Shown: piece by piece, positions 1-12,700 of the stretch
Numbering within the stretch: the stretch's first letter is position 1
How the letters are laid out: every line of letters begins with the position of its first letter
Assembly: GCA_037074615.1 (NCBI GenBank)
Contig: CM073570.1
Location: 16,278,185 to 16,342,184 of the forward strand
From: Leucaena leucocephala
Lineage: Eukaryota > Streptophyta > Magnoliopsida > Fabales > Fabaceae
Reading direction: 5' to 3'
Length of the DNA: 64,000 nt
Notes under the pieces: generated by a model
Database searches by the model: none
Seen by the model: the letters and a program-made list of their open reading frames with translations, nothing else
Told to the model about the DNA's origin: nothing
Translations under genes and position numbers: made by a program

Positions 1-1433
1 GTTTCTGCGTCACTCGTGCCAGATGAAAGGTCCAATGACCAAAAAGAAAAGGATTTACGACACAGTCACACACAACCTTTTTATAGTGACGGTATGTATA
101 GAAGAATCATCATAATTATATAGAGAGAAGACTTCTGTTAGCATATCATAAGAATCCAAATCACACTCCATGAATAATCATAATCTATTTCTCTCACGTG
201 TCCGTACGAAACTTATTTTCATTACCAATTTTTTTTTGTATAAAAATTTTTAAAAAGGATTTAGTTCACTCCTAATCTAAGAAAAGGGCTTTAGAAAAAT
301 CCTCTCCAAACTCCACAATTAAAATTACAATAAAATAATACTCTTAAAGAATCAAATATATCTAAAATTATTGTATATCTCACTCCTTCAAACCTATGAG
401 TTTCATCACCAAGTTTCTTGGACCTAATTATAATAATAATAAATGTGCAGGCAGGCACTAAATGGGCCTACATTGTTGCTGTTTTTTTTTTTTATGTAAA
501 CATACTAGTTGTTAATCCTATTTAATATATTATCAAGTATTAAATATATTTTTTGAGAATTTAAATCTTAAGAAATATTAAGACCGAACAAAGACATCCT
601 AACTTAACATTTTTAATAACTAGGGCTAGCATTACTCTTTTCTTCAAAGTAATATTGTCAAAGAAAAATTTCAAGATGCCCTCAAGTTTGGGAAAACTTA
701 CAAAGTAAAATTGGACATTAATTGGGACGCAACTAAATATAACATAATTACATTCGTCATTTTTATGTGATTACTATGTTATTACCAATTCAATACAAGT
801 TTACACATTGCGAATTAATAAAAATTCCTTCCCCGTAACATTACCAATTCATGGTGCCGTCGGCGGGTGCCAAAAATCAGAGCAATGGGCCCAGTAAAAT
901 CCGAAGATCATTGTTAAGAAATCTTAAAAAATAAATAGGGGTTAACATGAATAATAACTATTTTAAAATCATTTAAATGAGTTCTCGAGTTAGAGTTTTA
1001 GTATATATGAAAAAATTTTATTAGAAGACTCATTCATCATAACTAAATATATAATATGAATTAAATTTAAATATAGTTAAAATAAAATTTAAATAAATTA
1101 AATGTTAACAAACAAATCTTAAAAATATTTTTATTGTATGGGTGTGTCCGCAGGTGAAGAAAGAATCCAAATAGCAATGCCATCAGATCTGACAAAGGAC
1201 GAAAGCCAGCGTATCGTATTAATTACGTTCCCTTAACAACAGCTTCGTAATCAATAAACAATTATGAGAACCCTTTCTCGCAATTCAGAACCCCTCGCTT
1301 TACGTTCTTCCTTATTATCACCGTATTATTCTATTTCTCATGATCTGCATGTCCATTAACTTGCCCTTCATACATATGAATCTAACCATTCCTTCAATCT
1401 AGATTTTCATACCTTCTCTTTTTCTCTGTCACC
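1..1433. other. AT-rich intergenic region upstream of the LEA_2-like gene
   Basis: I find no supportable gene here. The stretch is AT-rich, with poly-A/T runs. Near 520-600 is a fragment resembling the dispersed repeat family also seen near 16970 and 54435. The last 250 bases are less AT-rich and probably hold the promoter and leader of the gene starting at 1434. I could not pick a clear TATA box. Confidence 0.6.
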
Positions 1434-2572
1434 ATGTCAATGATTGCGAAGACCGATTCCGAGGTCAGCAGCCTGAGCCAGTCGTCGCCGGGGCGATCAT
1501 CCCCTCGCCGACCGGTTTACTACGTTCAGAGCCCATCTCGCGACTCTTCCAACGACGGCGAGAAGACCAGCAACTCCTTCCATTCCAGCCCTCTACAGAG
1601 CCCACTGGGCTCTCCGCCTCACTCTCACTCTAACTCCTCCCTGGGTCCACATTCCCGCGAGTCTTCCTCCACCCGCTTCTCCGGCTCCCGCAAGACCAGT
1701 TCCTCTCACCGGAAAAGTACTTGGCGGCCGTGGAAAGATCAGTTCCATGCCATCGAAGAAGAAGGCCTCCTCGACCCTCATGACGCTTACCCACATGGCC
1801 TCCGTCGCCGATGCTATTTTCCCGCTTTCATTCTTGGTTTCATCGCTTTGTTCTCCGTCTTCTCTTTGATCCTATGGGGCGCCAGTCGCCCTCAGAAACC
1901 CGCAATCTCAGTGAAGGTAACTAACTACGCTTCCTGCATTCTGAGATTCTGATTTAATTTCTGGAAATCGCAGATGAATCAAATTGCATTTTCCTTTTCT
2001 TGTTGAGCAGAGTATAGTGTTCAATCAATTTGTGATTCAAGCGGGTGAGGACAAATCGGGAGTACCGACGAGCATGGTTTCCATGAATTCAACAGTGAAA
2101 CTGACATTTCGAAACACTGCTACGTTTTTCGGGGTCCATGTGACCTCAACGCCTCTAGATCTCACTTATTATCAGCTTACTCTGGCCACGGGCACCGTAC
2201 GTGCGCAATTCATCATATAAATTCTCAATTAATTTAGGATTATTGAATAATAATTGATAAGGTGTGGGGTTTGATTTGGATTTGCAGATAACGAGGTTTT
2301 ATCAGTCAAGAAAAAGCCAGAGGTCGATCAGAGTGACACTGATAGGGAGGGGGATACCGTTGTACGGAGGGGGAGCAAGCTTAAGCAGCGTGAACGGCGC
2401 ACCGGCGGAAAGTGTGCCGTTGAAACTGAGGTTCATGGTGCGATCGAGGGCGAAGGTGTTGGGGGAACTGGTGAAGCCAAAGTTCTACAAGAAGGTGGAA
2501 TGCATGGTGGAGATGGAACCGAAGAAGATGAACAAGGCCATCTCGCTAAAGAACAAGTGTCGTTATAGGTGA
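1434..2572 (+). CDS. LEA_2 / NDR1-HIN1-like membrane-anchored protein, three exons
   Basis: Exons are 1434-1916, 2011-2196 and 2288-2572, all phase 0 with GT-AG introns, giving 317 residues. The N-terminal 120 residues are rich in Ser, Pro and Arg and carry the motif RPVYYVQSPSRDS (residues 26-38). A hydrophobic segment at about 129-149 follows a basic stretch (RRRC), so this looks like a type II anchor with a cytosolic tail. Residues from about 162 form a LEA_2-type beta-sandwich domain. The N-terminal motif and architecture match plant proteins annotated as late embryogenesis abundant hydroxyproline-rich glycoproteins (Arabidopsis At1g45688/At5g42860 group, from memory). No precise function is established for that group; membrane or wall-associated stress roles are inferred from the wider NHL family. 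The start is the first ATG of a frame running uninterrupted into the tail. Confidence 0.85.
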
Positions 2573-4779
2573 TATACTGATACTGATGAAACAGCAGGTT
2601 TTCTCTGGTGTTCAGTGTCCGATTCTGCATGGATTTGCTGGTCCAGGGATTTAGATTTGGTGCGTGCTTCAGTGTATTTATTACTTCATAGTCGCATTTC
2701 GTCTATTTGCTTAGTCTTGTTTTGCTTCGTCTTTGGTATTAACTTGTTCGTTTTGGGGGAAATTGGCCGTATTAGTAAGGGAGAAAGCATGTAGTTTAAA
2801 GTTTAGTTTTCGTTGATAAGCATGATCAAGAAGTGATTACAATTACATCAATTTGTGCATTGAGAAAAGACCGCTGCAGCACATCTGACAATTTTAATCG
2901 TCTCTTTATCAACCCATATTATAAGCCGCCGCCATATACTCAAGGTCAAGTTCAATAATATGTGTTTTTGAATTCAATATCTAATCTCAAACATATTTTT
3001 TATATTTATTATTTTTTTAAAATTATTATTATTGATACTTATTAACAATAATTAAAAAAATAAAAGAGGTAATTAAAGATAATAATCAAAATATTTAAAA
3101 ATATATATTATATTAATTACTTTTTTTAATTAAATTAAATTAATTTAATATATTTTATATTAACAGCAAGCAAGAGGAGTATTAGATTTGGATATTTTAA
3201 ATTTTAGATTTTTTTTTTAAGTATATGTATACTTATATAGAAAGTAATTATATTCAAGATATTATTAATTATTAAATATAAATTATTTTTTAATAAATAT
3301 TTAAATATTATTTTGTTATGTGGTTGTTGTTATGACTTATGAGAGACTAATCTGTCTTATTATACTTAACCCTGCGGGTAAAATTTGGATCATTGACCCT
3401 TTTGAAAAACATTTTGGTGGAACGGGCTTAACTTTACGGTTGGGAATTCAATAGGAACTTGAAAGGGAGTTCACGGACTCAGCAAGCCCAGTGTGGAGAG
3501 AAGGAGAAACAGGCCCAGAAGGAAAACCATCAGATCAAATTGTACGCCTTTAGGTCTAAGTTTATATTTGAAAATAATAGATGACTCGTCCTACTTGATA
3601 TTAATATTATTTAAGAGAAAATGAGATTTTATCCTACCTTAGATCGTGGATGAGCCCAATATTTTTCTAAAAAAAATTATACAAAAAAAAAACACGCAAT
3701 AAATCCCTCGTTCGTAGGTTCAACTGGCGAAATGGTTGGATGTGTGATCATTTAGAGTATGTTCAATGTTTGGGGGATATTATTTTGTTGTAATTCTAGT
3801 TGCGATATTTGGGGAGATATCCCAACTCTTATATGCCTAAATTTATACTTGAGGGTAATAGACGGCTCGTTCTACCTGATATTAGTATCGCCTAGAAGGA
3901 ATGAGACTTCACTTTATTCTTGAATTATAGATGAACCCAACTCCTTAAAAATTTGTGTATTAAGAAAACATGCAATAAGTATTTGGCATCAACACTCAGT
4001 GGAAAGTGGCTAGAGCCTAGAGCTCATATCTGCACTCAGTTTGCACCAATTCGCTTTTGGCATCAACACATCAAAAGTACAACACTCATTTGGGCATGAT
4101 CAGAGTGTCAAGAAGCATCCTGTGAAGGAAAAAAACATATAACTCCTATTTCTTTTTAGTTTTTGTTATTGTTATTTAATAGGATTTTTTGTTAAGTATA
4201 TACATTTTTTAATAGAAATAATCTTATTTAAGTATTGCCAATTCAAACATTTGAATCTTGTTACAAATATATAAATTAAGTTGTATATTTATAATTAATA
4301 TCAATTCTTTAATTAAGGTGAATTGAGTAATATTTTGAATCTTGTTACAAATTTAAAATATATAGCAACTAATAAAATATCAACTCATCCCTCAAATTTC
4401 GTAGGATAAGAGTTAGAGTTGGCCCAACAAAATTCGGAAGTTACAGAGTTCTTTCAAGGAAACTAAACAAACGAGCTGAATTTCACCTATGCAAGCCGGA
4501 AGATAGCAAAACTGGCAGTAGTGTATTATGATCAATTAAAGCCTGGAGCCTGTTTCTATCTGTACACTGAACCTGTGAAAATTCTTAAATCAAGACTAAT
4601 CACGTCCTAATCTTATGTAATTGTAATTTACAACCTTAATTCAACGGGTATCCCTCAATGAATGCTCAAAAAAACATCAAAATCGAAGTAGACCTCCTTT
4701 TTTGGTGCTATTAAAACTTTTCCACACAGCTTCGAGGTCTCGGTCTCTCCTCTTCCATCCCTGCTTTGATATTCTACTC
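2573..4779. other. Intergenic region with a duplicated repeat
   Basis: The 3' flanks of two convergent genes face each other here. Positions 2573-2880 probably hold the 3' UTR of the LEA_2-like gene. About 3000-3330 is extremely AT-rich with no coding potential. A diverged repeat pair lies at 3553-3980 and is listed separately. The last 300 bases may include the kinase 3' UTR, since that gene is on the opposite strand. Confidence 0.6.
3553..3980. repeat. Two diverged direct copies of a dispersed repeat
   Basis: Copy A (about 3553-3700) and copy B (about 3834-3980) share the order of blocks 'aataatagatgactcgt', 'cctacttgatattaatatt', 'gatgagccca' and 'acgcaataa', with roughly one difference in six bases. 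They lie about 283 bp apart. A third, more decayed copy is at about 13925-14020. The family is not recognised; I see no terminal repeats or coding capacity. Confidence 0.6.
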
Positions 4780-5841
4780 TCACCTAACAACCACCCAATT
4801 TTCAGATTCCGATTCCGACCAATTGGGTGTCTGATCCGTCACCATTTGCCGGAGTCGATCAACCGGCGAACAGAAACTAGTAACACTCGACGACGTGTCA
4901 AATTCCCATTCACGCCATTCTTCTGATTCCGGCGAATTCGAAAGCAGACTACTTGTGCTCCAAATCCAATCTGGAAAATCGAAGTGACTTCTCGGTGACG
5001 ATTCTTCATCGTCCTGATTTGTGAAGGGATGCTTCAGAAGCATCTCCGCTGTCCATCTCTTCGCAGGATCCTTCACCAAACACTTCCTTAGAAAATCTTT
5101 CCCGTCTTCTGACAATTCCTCGGGAATTTCCGGCAGTTCTTTTCCAACCCCAATTCGAAGCAGCAACGAATAGATATTATTCAATTCCGATCTTTTCGGG
5201 CTATTCCAGGCGTGTTTTCCCGTCACCATCTCCACCACAGCACAGCCGAGAGACCATATATCCGCCGGAGAGTCATACACGTTGTCTTTCACCGATTCCG
5301 GTGACATAAACAGAGGAGTCCCCCTCCATTCGCGCTGCTTCTCTCCCTTACTCTGTTCTTCCTTCTCCCCTGTTCTCTTGGCAAGGCCGAAGTCTGCAAT
5401 TTTGAGATCTCCATTGTCGAACAGAAGAATGTTCTGAAGCTTGATATCACAGTGAACAAAACCTCTCGCGTGTATGTGCTGAATTCCTTTCAAAATCGAC
5501 ATCGTGTACCTCCGGACATCAGACTCCGGCAACCGACCACCCCGATTCTTGATGTGGTCCGCAAGGCTACCAGAAGCGGCATATTCCAAAAGCAAATTAT
5601 AATATTCCCCACCATTCTCAAAGCTATACCCATCCCCATAACACTGTATAATTTGCGGACAAAATCCTAGACAATCCAAAACCTCCTTCTCGTTCTTGAG
5701 AAAAGAACAGCGGAAAACCTCCGACGATTTGACGGCGGTAGGGGCAGAAATAATCTCAGAGGCAGTACTTTTGGTGGGTATTGCTAAGTGCACGGTGGAG
5801 AAGCTTCCTCTTCCAATGAAGTTCCCTCGAACCCAAGACAT
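4780..5841 (-). CDS. MEKK-type MAP kinase kinase kinase, MAPKKK19/20/21 clade
   Basis: This is a single-exon gene of 353 residues. It would phosphorylate MAPKKs on Ser/Thr in the cytosol or nucleus. The glycine loop is GRGSFSTV (10-17) and the ATP-anchoring lysine is K38. The catalytic loop reads HCDIKLQN (130-137), with Cys instead of Arg before the Asp, so it is a non-RD kinase. DFG is at 150-152. The P+1 region is GTPLFMSPE (174-182), the MEKK signature with Ser in place of the usual Ala. The C-terminal tail after about 275 is acidic and Ser-rich and ends in a W-rich stretch (NWVVVR), as in Arabidopsis MAPKKK20. That clade is linked to ABA and stress signalling; assignment within the clade is uncertain. 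The ATG follows the TATA box by about 115 bases and is the first in frame. Confidence 0.9.
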   Translation of the reverse strand: MSWVRGNFIGRGSFSTVHLAIPTKSTASEIISAPTAVKSSEVFRCSFLKNEKEVLDCLGFCPQIIQCYGDGYSFENGGEYYNLLLEYAASGSLADHIKNRGGRLPESDVRRYTMSILKGIQHIHARGFVHCDIKLQNILLFDNGDLKIADFGLAKRTGEKEEQSKGEKQREWRGTPLFMSPESVKDNVYDSPADIWSLGCAVVEMVTGKHAWNSPKRSELNNIYSLLLRIGVGKELPEIPEELSEDGKDFLRKCLVKDPAKRWTAEMLLKHPFTNQDDEESSPRSHFDFPDWIWSTSSLLSNSPESEEWREWEFDTSSSVTSFCSPVDRLRQMVTDQTPNWSESESENWVVVR

Positions 5842-5956
5842 GTTAATAATTAGCTTGAGGGAAGAAGGAAGAAGAAAATGGAAGATGACAATTGAACAGT
5901 AGTAACAGTGCGCTACAACAAGAATTCGTGAAGAACATGGAGTGCTCTGTATCTAT

Positions 5957-5972
5957 ATCTATATATATAGGT
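5957..5972 (-). promoter_or_regulatory. TATA box of the kinase gene
   Basis: Read on the minus strand this is a run of TATATATATAGATATA about 115-130 bases upstream of the kinase ATG. It implies a leader of roughly 85-100 nt. The position and sequence fit a core promoter; no transcript evidence is available. Confidence 0.5.
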
Positions 5973-6210
5973 GAAATGGGAGGGATGAAAGGCATGGATA
6001 AAAATAAAGAGAGAACAAAAAGGAACACGTGATAGATGAGGATATTTTGGGGTTTCTGAAATAGGGTGGAAAGAAAGAGAGAGAATGATTGGAGATTGAA
6101 GAAGGAAGGAACCACCACAGGATCTGAACGTGGTTCTTGATACGATGCATAAGCTTAAGGTACGTCTAAAGATCTTTCTTTTAAGTGCAGAGATCACGCT
6201 ACTTGGACAT

Positions 6211-6250
6211 GAATGAATGAATGAATGAATGAATGAATGAATGAATGAAT
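6211..6250. repeat. (GAAT)10 microsatellite
   Basis: Ten uninterrupted copies of GAAT lie about 370 bp upstream of the kinase start codon, in its probable promoter. Tetranucleotide runs this pure are usually length-polymorphic. Confidence 0.95.
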
Positions 6251-6318
6251 ATAATAGCCAACGGGTGCGCTTTACCCACAAGTAAAGTTACCACAAAACC
6301 AACTAACTTACATTTCAC

Positions 6319-6347
6319 GTGTTTGTGTTTGTGTTTGTGTTTGTGTG
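6319..6347. repeat. GTGTTT-type simple repeat
   Basis: Four or more units of (GTGTTT), ending in a short GT run. It follows CACGTG, an E-box/G-box-like hexamer at 6317-6322, in the upstream region of the kinase gene. Functional use of the hexamer is not shown. Confidence 0.8.
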
Positions 6348-8603
6348 TCTGTCTCTTGCGGCGTTTAGGTTCCTGATTTTCTTAATCACTTTCCCTAATT
6401 AACTCTCTAGCCAAACTACGTCACTCTCACTTGACGCCGCTTTCAAAAACCTTCTCTTTATTTCCATCACATACATGTTATAAACACGCGCCTACTAAGT
6501 AGGAGTGACACATGAGCTCCTCGTCATTTGGCTAGTAAGTTAAGATTGAGAGATTTTTTTAGTCATAAAAAAAATTAAGTAAATTAGGTCATACATGCAT
6601 CGTGATTCAAATAATATCTAAGCGTATTTATAGAAATATTTATATATTATTTATTTATATAGTTTTCATATTAATAATAAAATTTGAACCCATAATTGAA
6701 TAAATTATAAATCAACTCTTTATTAATTTAAATAATATTTATTGACATATTTTTTAATTTTTTTTAAATGAGCATAATAAAGTGATAAATACAAATTTTA
6801 ATTGTTAATTTTAACGAATTTCGTGGAGGAGATTATTTCTAACTGAATATGCAGAGTATGAATATAGGAATATGCTTATTGGATGAATGAGAAACGTCAA
6901 GATCAGGATGAGCCTCCACAAAGCGGGTCGGGTACTCAAAAACTGTAAGTAAGCTTTCCTTTTGATACATTGAATTTAATTTGATTAGTGGAGGCAAAGG
7001 TTGACATGCGTTTTAATTATTTATCATAAAATATTATTTCCCTTCTTTAATATAATATCTATTTAATTAATTTAAATAATTAAAAATTAAATTAAATTAT
7101 TTATTTATAATAATTATATATTAATTTTTTTAAAATATACCTTTTAATCATATGCATTTTAAACTATCATTTATAAAAATCTCTTAATATATATAATTAT
7201 ATAAAGATATTTTATAGAAAAATTATAATTTTAAAAAAAATGTGAAATGAGATTATAAAATTATAATCAAATTAAACTCCTAATTTAACTATTATAATTA
7301 TGGTAAAAGAGAATATTATTTATTGTGATATATTCAAGTACACTGCAGGCCATAAAAATGGTAAATAATTTTAACAGCCATCCAATATGCATGCATTGTA
7401 AAATTAATGATGATCCTTACTAATTTATAACGAAATCATGGCTCTATTTGTTGTTTCCTATCGTTCATTGATCTAAATCATGGGTCTATGAATTGAATAA
7501 AAATTCAAATTTTATCATATTTCGGCTAAGTATCATTATTATTTATAAGATGCTTCCCTTCTTTATTTTAAAACCTATACAAACTTTCCCTATAATCAAT
7601 AACTACATAACACGGACCTCCTTTCTACTTTTAAATTCTTATTTCTATCTACATAACTGTTAGCTAACTTTATTTTGGATTAAAATACCCCTCTTTAAAC
7701 ATAAATGTTATTTTTTAAAAAAAAATATTACTTAATACAATATTTTAAAAAAAATTATTTATTTGAATTTTATCATAGTTAATTAATTAAAAATTATTTA
7801 TTTGAATATTATCATACCCCTTCCCTTTCTCTTCTCTTCTGATCTTTCCCTTCCTGATCCTCTGTGTTTACCATCAATAGTTTTCAAAACAGAGGTAAGT
7901 CTATGTAATTTTAATTAAACATAATGGAGATGACTGTATTCTATTCTATAATACTACTAGTTCAATTTGAAAATATCACGGTGGTCCAAAGAGATGTAGC
8001 TCTCCCTACATGAGCTCTCGTCCATATATAATAAACCTACACCTTATTTAATTCAAGATGCCTCACTCAAGATTCTCTCCTACTCAAACATCTATGCAAC
8101 AAAAGATAGAAAAAGAAATACCTCAAGATTCTATGTATTTTATATTGCATGGTGCAATAAGATTGGAGATAATTAGAATTTATTAATTAAAAGATATAAA
8201 ATTGATTTTTCAATTGATTGTCTAAACACAAAACTCATTCTATGAAATATGAAAGATGTTATTGTGTGGTTAAAATAAAGAGTTAGAATAAATTACTATG
8301 TATTTAGATTAGCTAGTTAGGGAGTTGATCTAATTTAATCAAGAGTTTTGAGTTTGAGACTTGGGTATACAGTAACACAGGTGATAGGGTAGTCGCTCAA
8401 AATGATCTTTCAATTTTTTATCTAGATTAATCCGGAGCCATTGTTGTGCCTAAAAGATAGCTTATCCTGAGATACCAGAGAAGAAATAAAAAATATATAG
8501 TGATAGAGGATAAAGTAGAGTGATTAAACTTTAAAGCAGAGATTAGTTGTAAAATGAATGAGGCCACTACGGACTATAGATGATAAGGTCATAATAATTT
8601 GAA

Positions 8604-8886
8604 GAAATTTAGACTTAACTCACTCAAATTTATATAGAGAGAGGGGGGAGAGAGAGTGAAGGAAAGAGGCATAGGGTGGGGGAGAGGGGTAGAGAGGGAG
8701 AGAGATTGACTAGGAAAATTGCTGATGTAAAAATGTTATTAAGTTATTTACAAGTAGTATATCATAAGTACTCTTAAAACTTTTAGGTATGTTTTAATGA
8801 CAATCAACTATGTAGAGTTAACTCGCTCAAATTTATAGAGAGAGAGAGAGGGGAGAGAGAGGGGGACGGGGAGAGAGATTGACTAG
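8604..8886. repeat. Duplicated purine-rich block (GA-rich)
   Basis: Two direct copies, about 8606-8712 and 8814-8886, each run from 'taactc(a/g)ctcaaattta' through a GAGAG/GGGGAGAG tract to 'gagagattgactagg'. The copies are about 208 bp apart and differ mainly in GA tract length. It looks like a local segmental duplication, with slippage in the GA part. Confidence 0.75.
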
Positions 8887-9153
8887 GCAAAGTAAGGTTG
8901 GAAGGGAAGGGAAGGGAATCACAAGTAAAGATTGCGGCGCAGACTGCTTCCAACTGAAACAGATCAAGTGGTCACCAAATTAAAGTCATTGGCTCTCCCT
9001 TCCAAAAGCAAAATTAAATAATTTTTTTAAAAAAAAGTGATTGGCTGAATGCTGATCACAAGTTACTTGTTATCATAAACCACCATGGTCACCCCTAAGC
9101 ACTCAAAGCTTCCTTCCCCCTCCACCTTCACTGCTTCCCCCTATTTTAATCTT

Positions 9154-9166
9154 CTATATATATCCC
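9154..9166 (+). promoter_or_regulatory. Possible orphan TATA box
   Basis: The sequence 'cttctatatatatccctcc' sits in a pyrimidine-rich, less AT-rich block (about 9090-9240) that reads like a plant core promoter. No protein ORF follows. A hairpin about 500 bp downstream could belong to a non-coding transcript. This is inference only. Confidence 0.3.
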
Positions 9167-9654
9167 TCCCTGTCAGCTTTATTTCCAACTTACGTTCCTT
9201 CTTTGTGTTCTTTTTAATTCATATTCTTCTTAGCTTTGATACGACTTCCAATAATAAGAACTAGTATTATTCCAGATGGATTTGTGTAATATATATATAA
9301 TTAAAAATGTGGGGTTCTTTAGTTATGCGCCAAGGGAAGTGATTCCTTCAGTTAGTGGGTTGCATGCCCCCTGGCCCCTGTGGAGGGGGATTGTGGCATA
9401 CAAAAGGGATTTCTGATTTGTATTCCAAATCTGTTGGGGGCGGACAGGCCTTCTAGACCTAAGTTTATGGGTAGGTCATCATCTCAAATATACATACGCA
9501 CGCAATCTTTTGTTTTTCAGAAAAAAAGAATTGTTAGAGAATTATATATGCAGAGTGTGATGGCATTCTAATGTTATTTGTAATGCTTATATATTATTAA
9601 GATACCATTTTCATAATTTTAATGGAACAGAGCTTGCTGAAGGAATAGAGAGAG

Positions 9655-9738
9655 ATGAGCATCTGGGGTAGGCTGTGGTCAATTCAATGGAGGCTCTTCT
9701 ATGGGGCTTCTTCCATTGAAGTTCCACCCCTTTCTCAT
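9655..9738. other. Imperfect hairpin, possible non-coding RNA element
   Basis: Arms pair in order: ATGAG (9655-9659) with CTCAT (9734-9738), GGGGT (9665-9669) with ACCCC (9726-9730), and a perfect 9-bp TTCAATGGA (9683-9691) with TCCATTGAA (9712-9720). The 5' arm has an extra bulge of about 8 nt. No known conserved plant miRNA sequence was recognised in it. Confidence 0.35.
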
Positions 9739-12700
9739 GTTCCCCAACCACAATATTATCATTATTATTACTCTTTTTGTTCTTTTATAAGTAACAACTA
9801 TTAAGCGAATGAAAGTATTAGTTTAAATTAATTAAAAGTAATAAATATATTTAAAAATAGTTTATTTTCTTAATTTACCCTTATTTATAAGGATAATGGG
9901 TGAAAAAGAATAGGTAGAAAATAATACGAGAGAGAATAAGTAAGAGAGAGTCATGTAATCCCTCTTATCTTTATTATAAGAGGTATTTTAAAATGATGTT
10001 AATTATATATATAACACGTTGGCATAGTTATTAATGAATATTTTTTTATCTTATTCTCTTGTATCAAAAGAATAGTTTATAAATGGAGGAGATAGATTTA
10101 TAAACGTAAAAGAGAGACAATGAGAGAAGGGAGGAGAGAATATAATAAAAATATATTAAAAAATAATTTAATTATTAGTTAGTTGCATTATTTAATAAGT
10201 ATAAAGTGGATAAATATTATCAATTTAAAATATAAATAATAATGTAACTAGTACTTCTTGATTTATGTAACATGGTTAACAACCTTTTATAATAAAGACA
10301 AGAGAAAGTAATTAATTAGGAAGGTAAATATATATATATTAAATTTTTATATAAATTTAAATTATTATTTATATATAAAACTATTTATAGAGAGAGAATA
10401 TTGTTTATAAAAAGAATAGAGTAGAGGAGGGAAGGAGTATTATTTAAGAAAATGAATAAGTGCCCGGAAAATATCAGAGCATAAGGGGGAGTGGAAGGGA
10501 CGGCTCAAGTTGCAGCAGCGATGCAAAACTTGTACTCAATGAACGCCTTTCATTTGTGAGGTAGGGCATTGCAAGCTGAATGCCAAATTGTCTTGGCGGT
10601 CGGATATTTATAAAAATCATTTTTTAAATTAAAAAAATTAGGACAGTAGCATGGGACAATTTTTTTTAATAAAATTGTAAATTTATAAATGCAATGTGAC
10701 CTATCTCTGGTCTGTTGGCTTTTGGACGATGGAAGAAGGGCGTGATGTCATGTGAATGGTGTTAGTGAATTTCAGGATCAAGTTGGTGGGTGCCACTCCA
10801 TTGGAGGGAGAACCTGAACCCCACGTCACATACATACACCGCATGCATTTGTGATTTATGCGGTTATCATCCTTTTTATTTATTATTATTGTTATTTTAA
10901 TAATTACGGGGTAATAATAAGGAGGATAAAATTGGGGCAAGTTGAATAGGAGGGGCAGTCGTGTTGAAGTTGGGCGGTTATAATTAGTTAAGGGAAAGCG
11001 AGACGATGTCGCTGCAACTTCCAAAAAGCATAAAGAATCAAATTGCAATACAAAGACGTTAGCCCGCTGCTGCGTTCACTGCACCTGGAGGAGTTCATTT
11101 CATTATTCTCTGTTTGCCCACTTCTCCCCTCATCCTACATTCACTACTATTACGTATTCTCTCCTTTGCTCCTAAGATTCCCAATATTTAAAGGAAAAAT
11201 CCAGTGAGGGGATTCAAGCCCTGCTTCGTGTGCCGCGCATGTTTAATTTCTTAATCATGCAACTAACTAATTAATTATAACTTGATGATAATTAAAGAAA
11301 CAGAACAACTCTCATCATGTTCATACACCTAAACAAGCGCATGACTCCAATGGTATACACACACACATACAGCAATATCACGCGGGTACCAGTTTATTAT
11401 TGATTTATTTTGTGATTGTGGGTTGGTGGGGGGGGGGGGCAATTCCTGGGTGAATATGGGAACCGTTGGATTTGATAAAGGGAGGAGCCGCAACATGAGG
11501 GAATCCGAATCTAGGCGGGTTTCACTTCAGATGTGTGGTTACTTACATGGGAGTTGTCATCAACTTGATTTTCCAAACTAACATTTGATCGAAATCCTGC
11601 AGTCGTATCGTTTTGGTGTGCTGTTTATTCAAAAATCTGATTCCTGTATAACCACTTGGATGGCCTCGCCGCTCCTCTTACATGCATGTATTTGGTTCAC
11701 CTCTATAAGTTTCTGGTTCCAGGGTTTGTTTAACGTAACTATATTCTTCAAATTACATAAAATTCCCCTATAAATTGCATATATTTTAAGAATTCGGCTT
11801 TACTTTTTCATAACTTGTAATTACTATTTCTCACCATCAATTTTATATCTTATATCCTGCCACTGAGGCCCGTTACAAAACTCCAAAAACAATAATCTGT
11901 AAATGCTCAGCACAAAGAATCGAACGCCTTTATGGGCCCCAAAACTGAACTCATTGTAATAAAGAATACCACTCTTTCTGATCCGGATTTAATTATTGTT
12001 AGATGCCAAGCATTGCCCTGTAGGCCTCAGAGTACACGAGCCAATAGCCCAAAGGCCACCAAGACAAAAACAAAAGAAGACTCAAGCCTACAGTACAAGC
12101 TACAAAATAACATAAAACACCAAATACAGGTACCCGCAAAAAACAAACGAAAGATAGAAAACAGCAAATACATGTATCTTTTGTTCATCTGGGCAATGCT
12201 TCCCTTTTAGTCCTTCTAAAATATAATGAAGTAAACTATATGCTCCATCAAACAGTATTTTAAATATAATTGACTAGAGTATATTAAAGCAGTACTTTGA
12301 ATGCGTTTGCCAGTGTTTAGTTAGTTCAAAACGTCGAAACCATTTAACCTACCAAATTATTCGCCCAACTCTCAAATTTACTCTAGTTCTCTTGCCCAAA
12401 CTTGGGTATTTCGTGGGAAGCTGACAAGAATAAACTCTTTTTAATTAATCAATAGTTAACGATCCAGTTAGAAGATGACAGAATCTTGATAATAGTATCA
12501 TCATTAGAGAGAAAAGAGAAAATTTAAAATCTATTACTGTAAAGTCCAAAGATTTCAAACAGACCAGACACCCATTACCCCCCAGAAAAAATGCTGGAAG
12601 TCTAGAACAGAAGAGAAAAAATGGAAGTTCAGATAAATCACTCCGAAGCTAAATTGCACGGATCAAACAAGTCCAAGCTCAACGTAAATCCAGAAATATC

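Noticed and set aside
10701..11048. 115-codon minus-strand ORF in a less AT-rich block
   Set aside because: No domain, signal peptide or homologue recognised, and no supporting promoter. The block may instead be non-coding.
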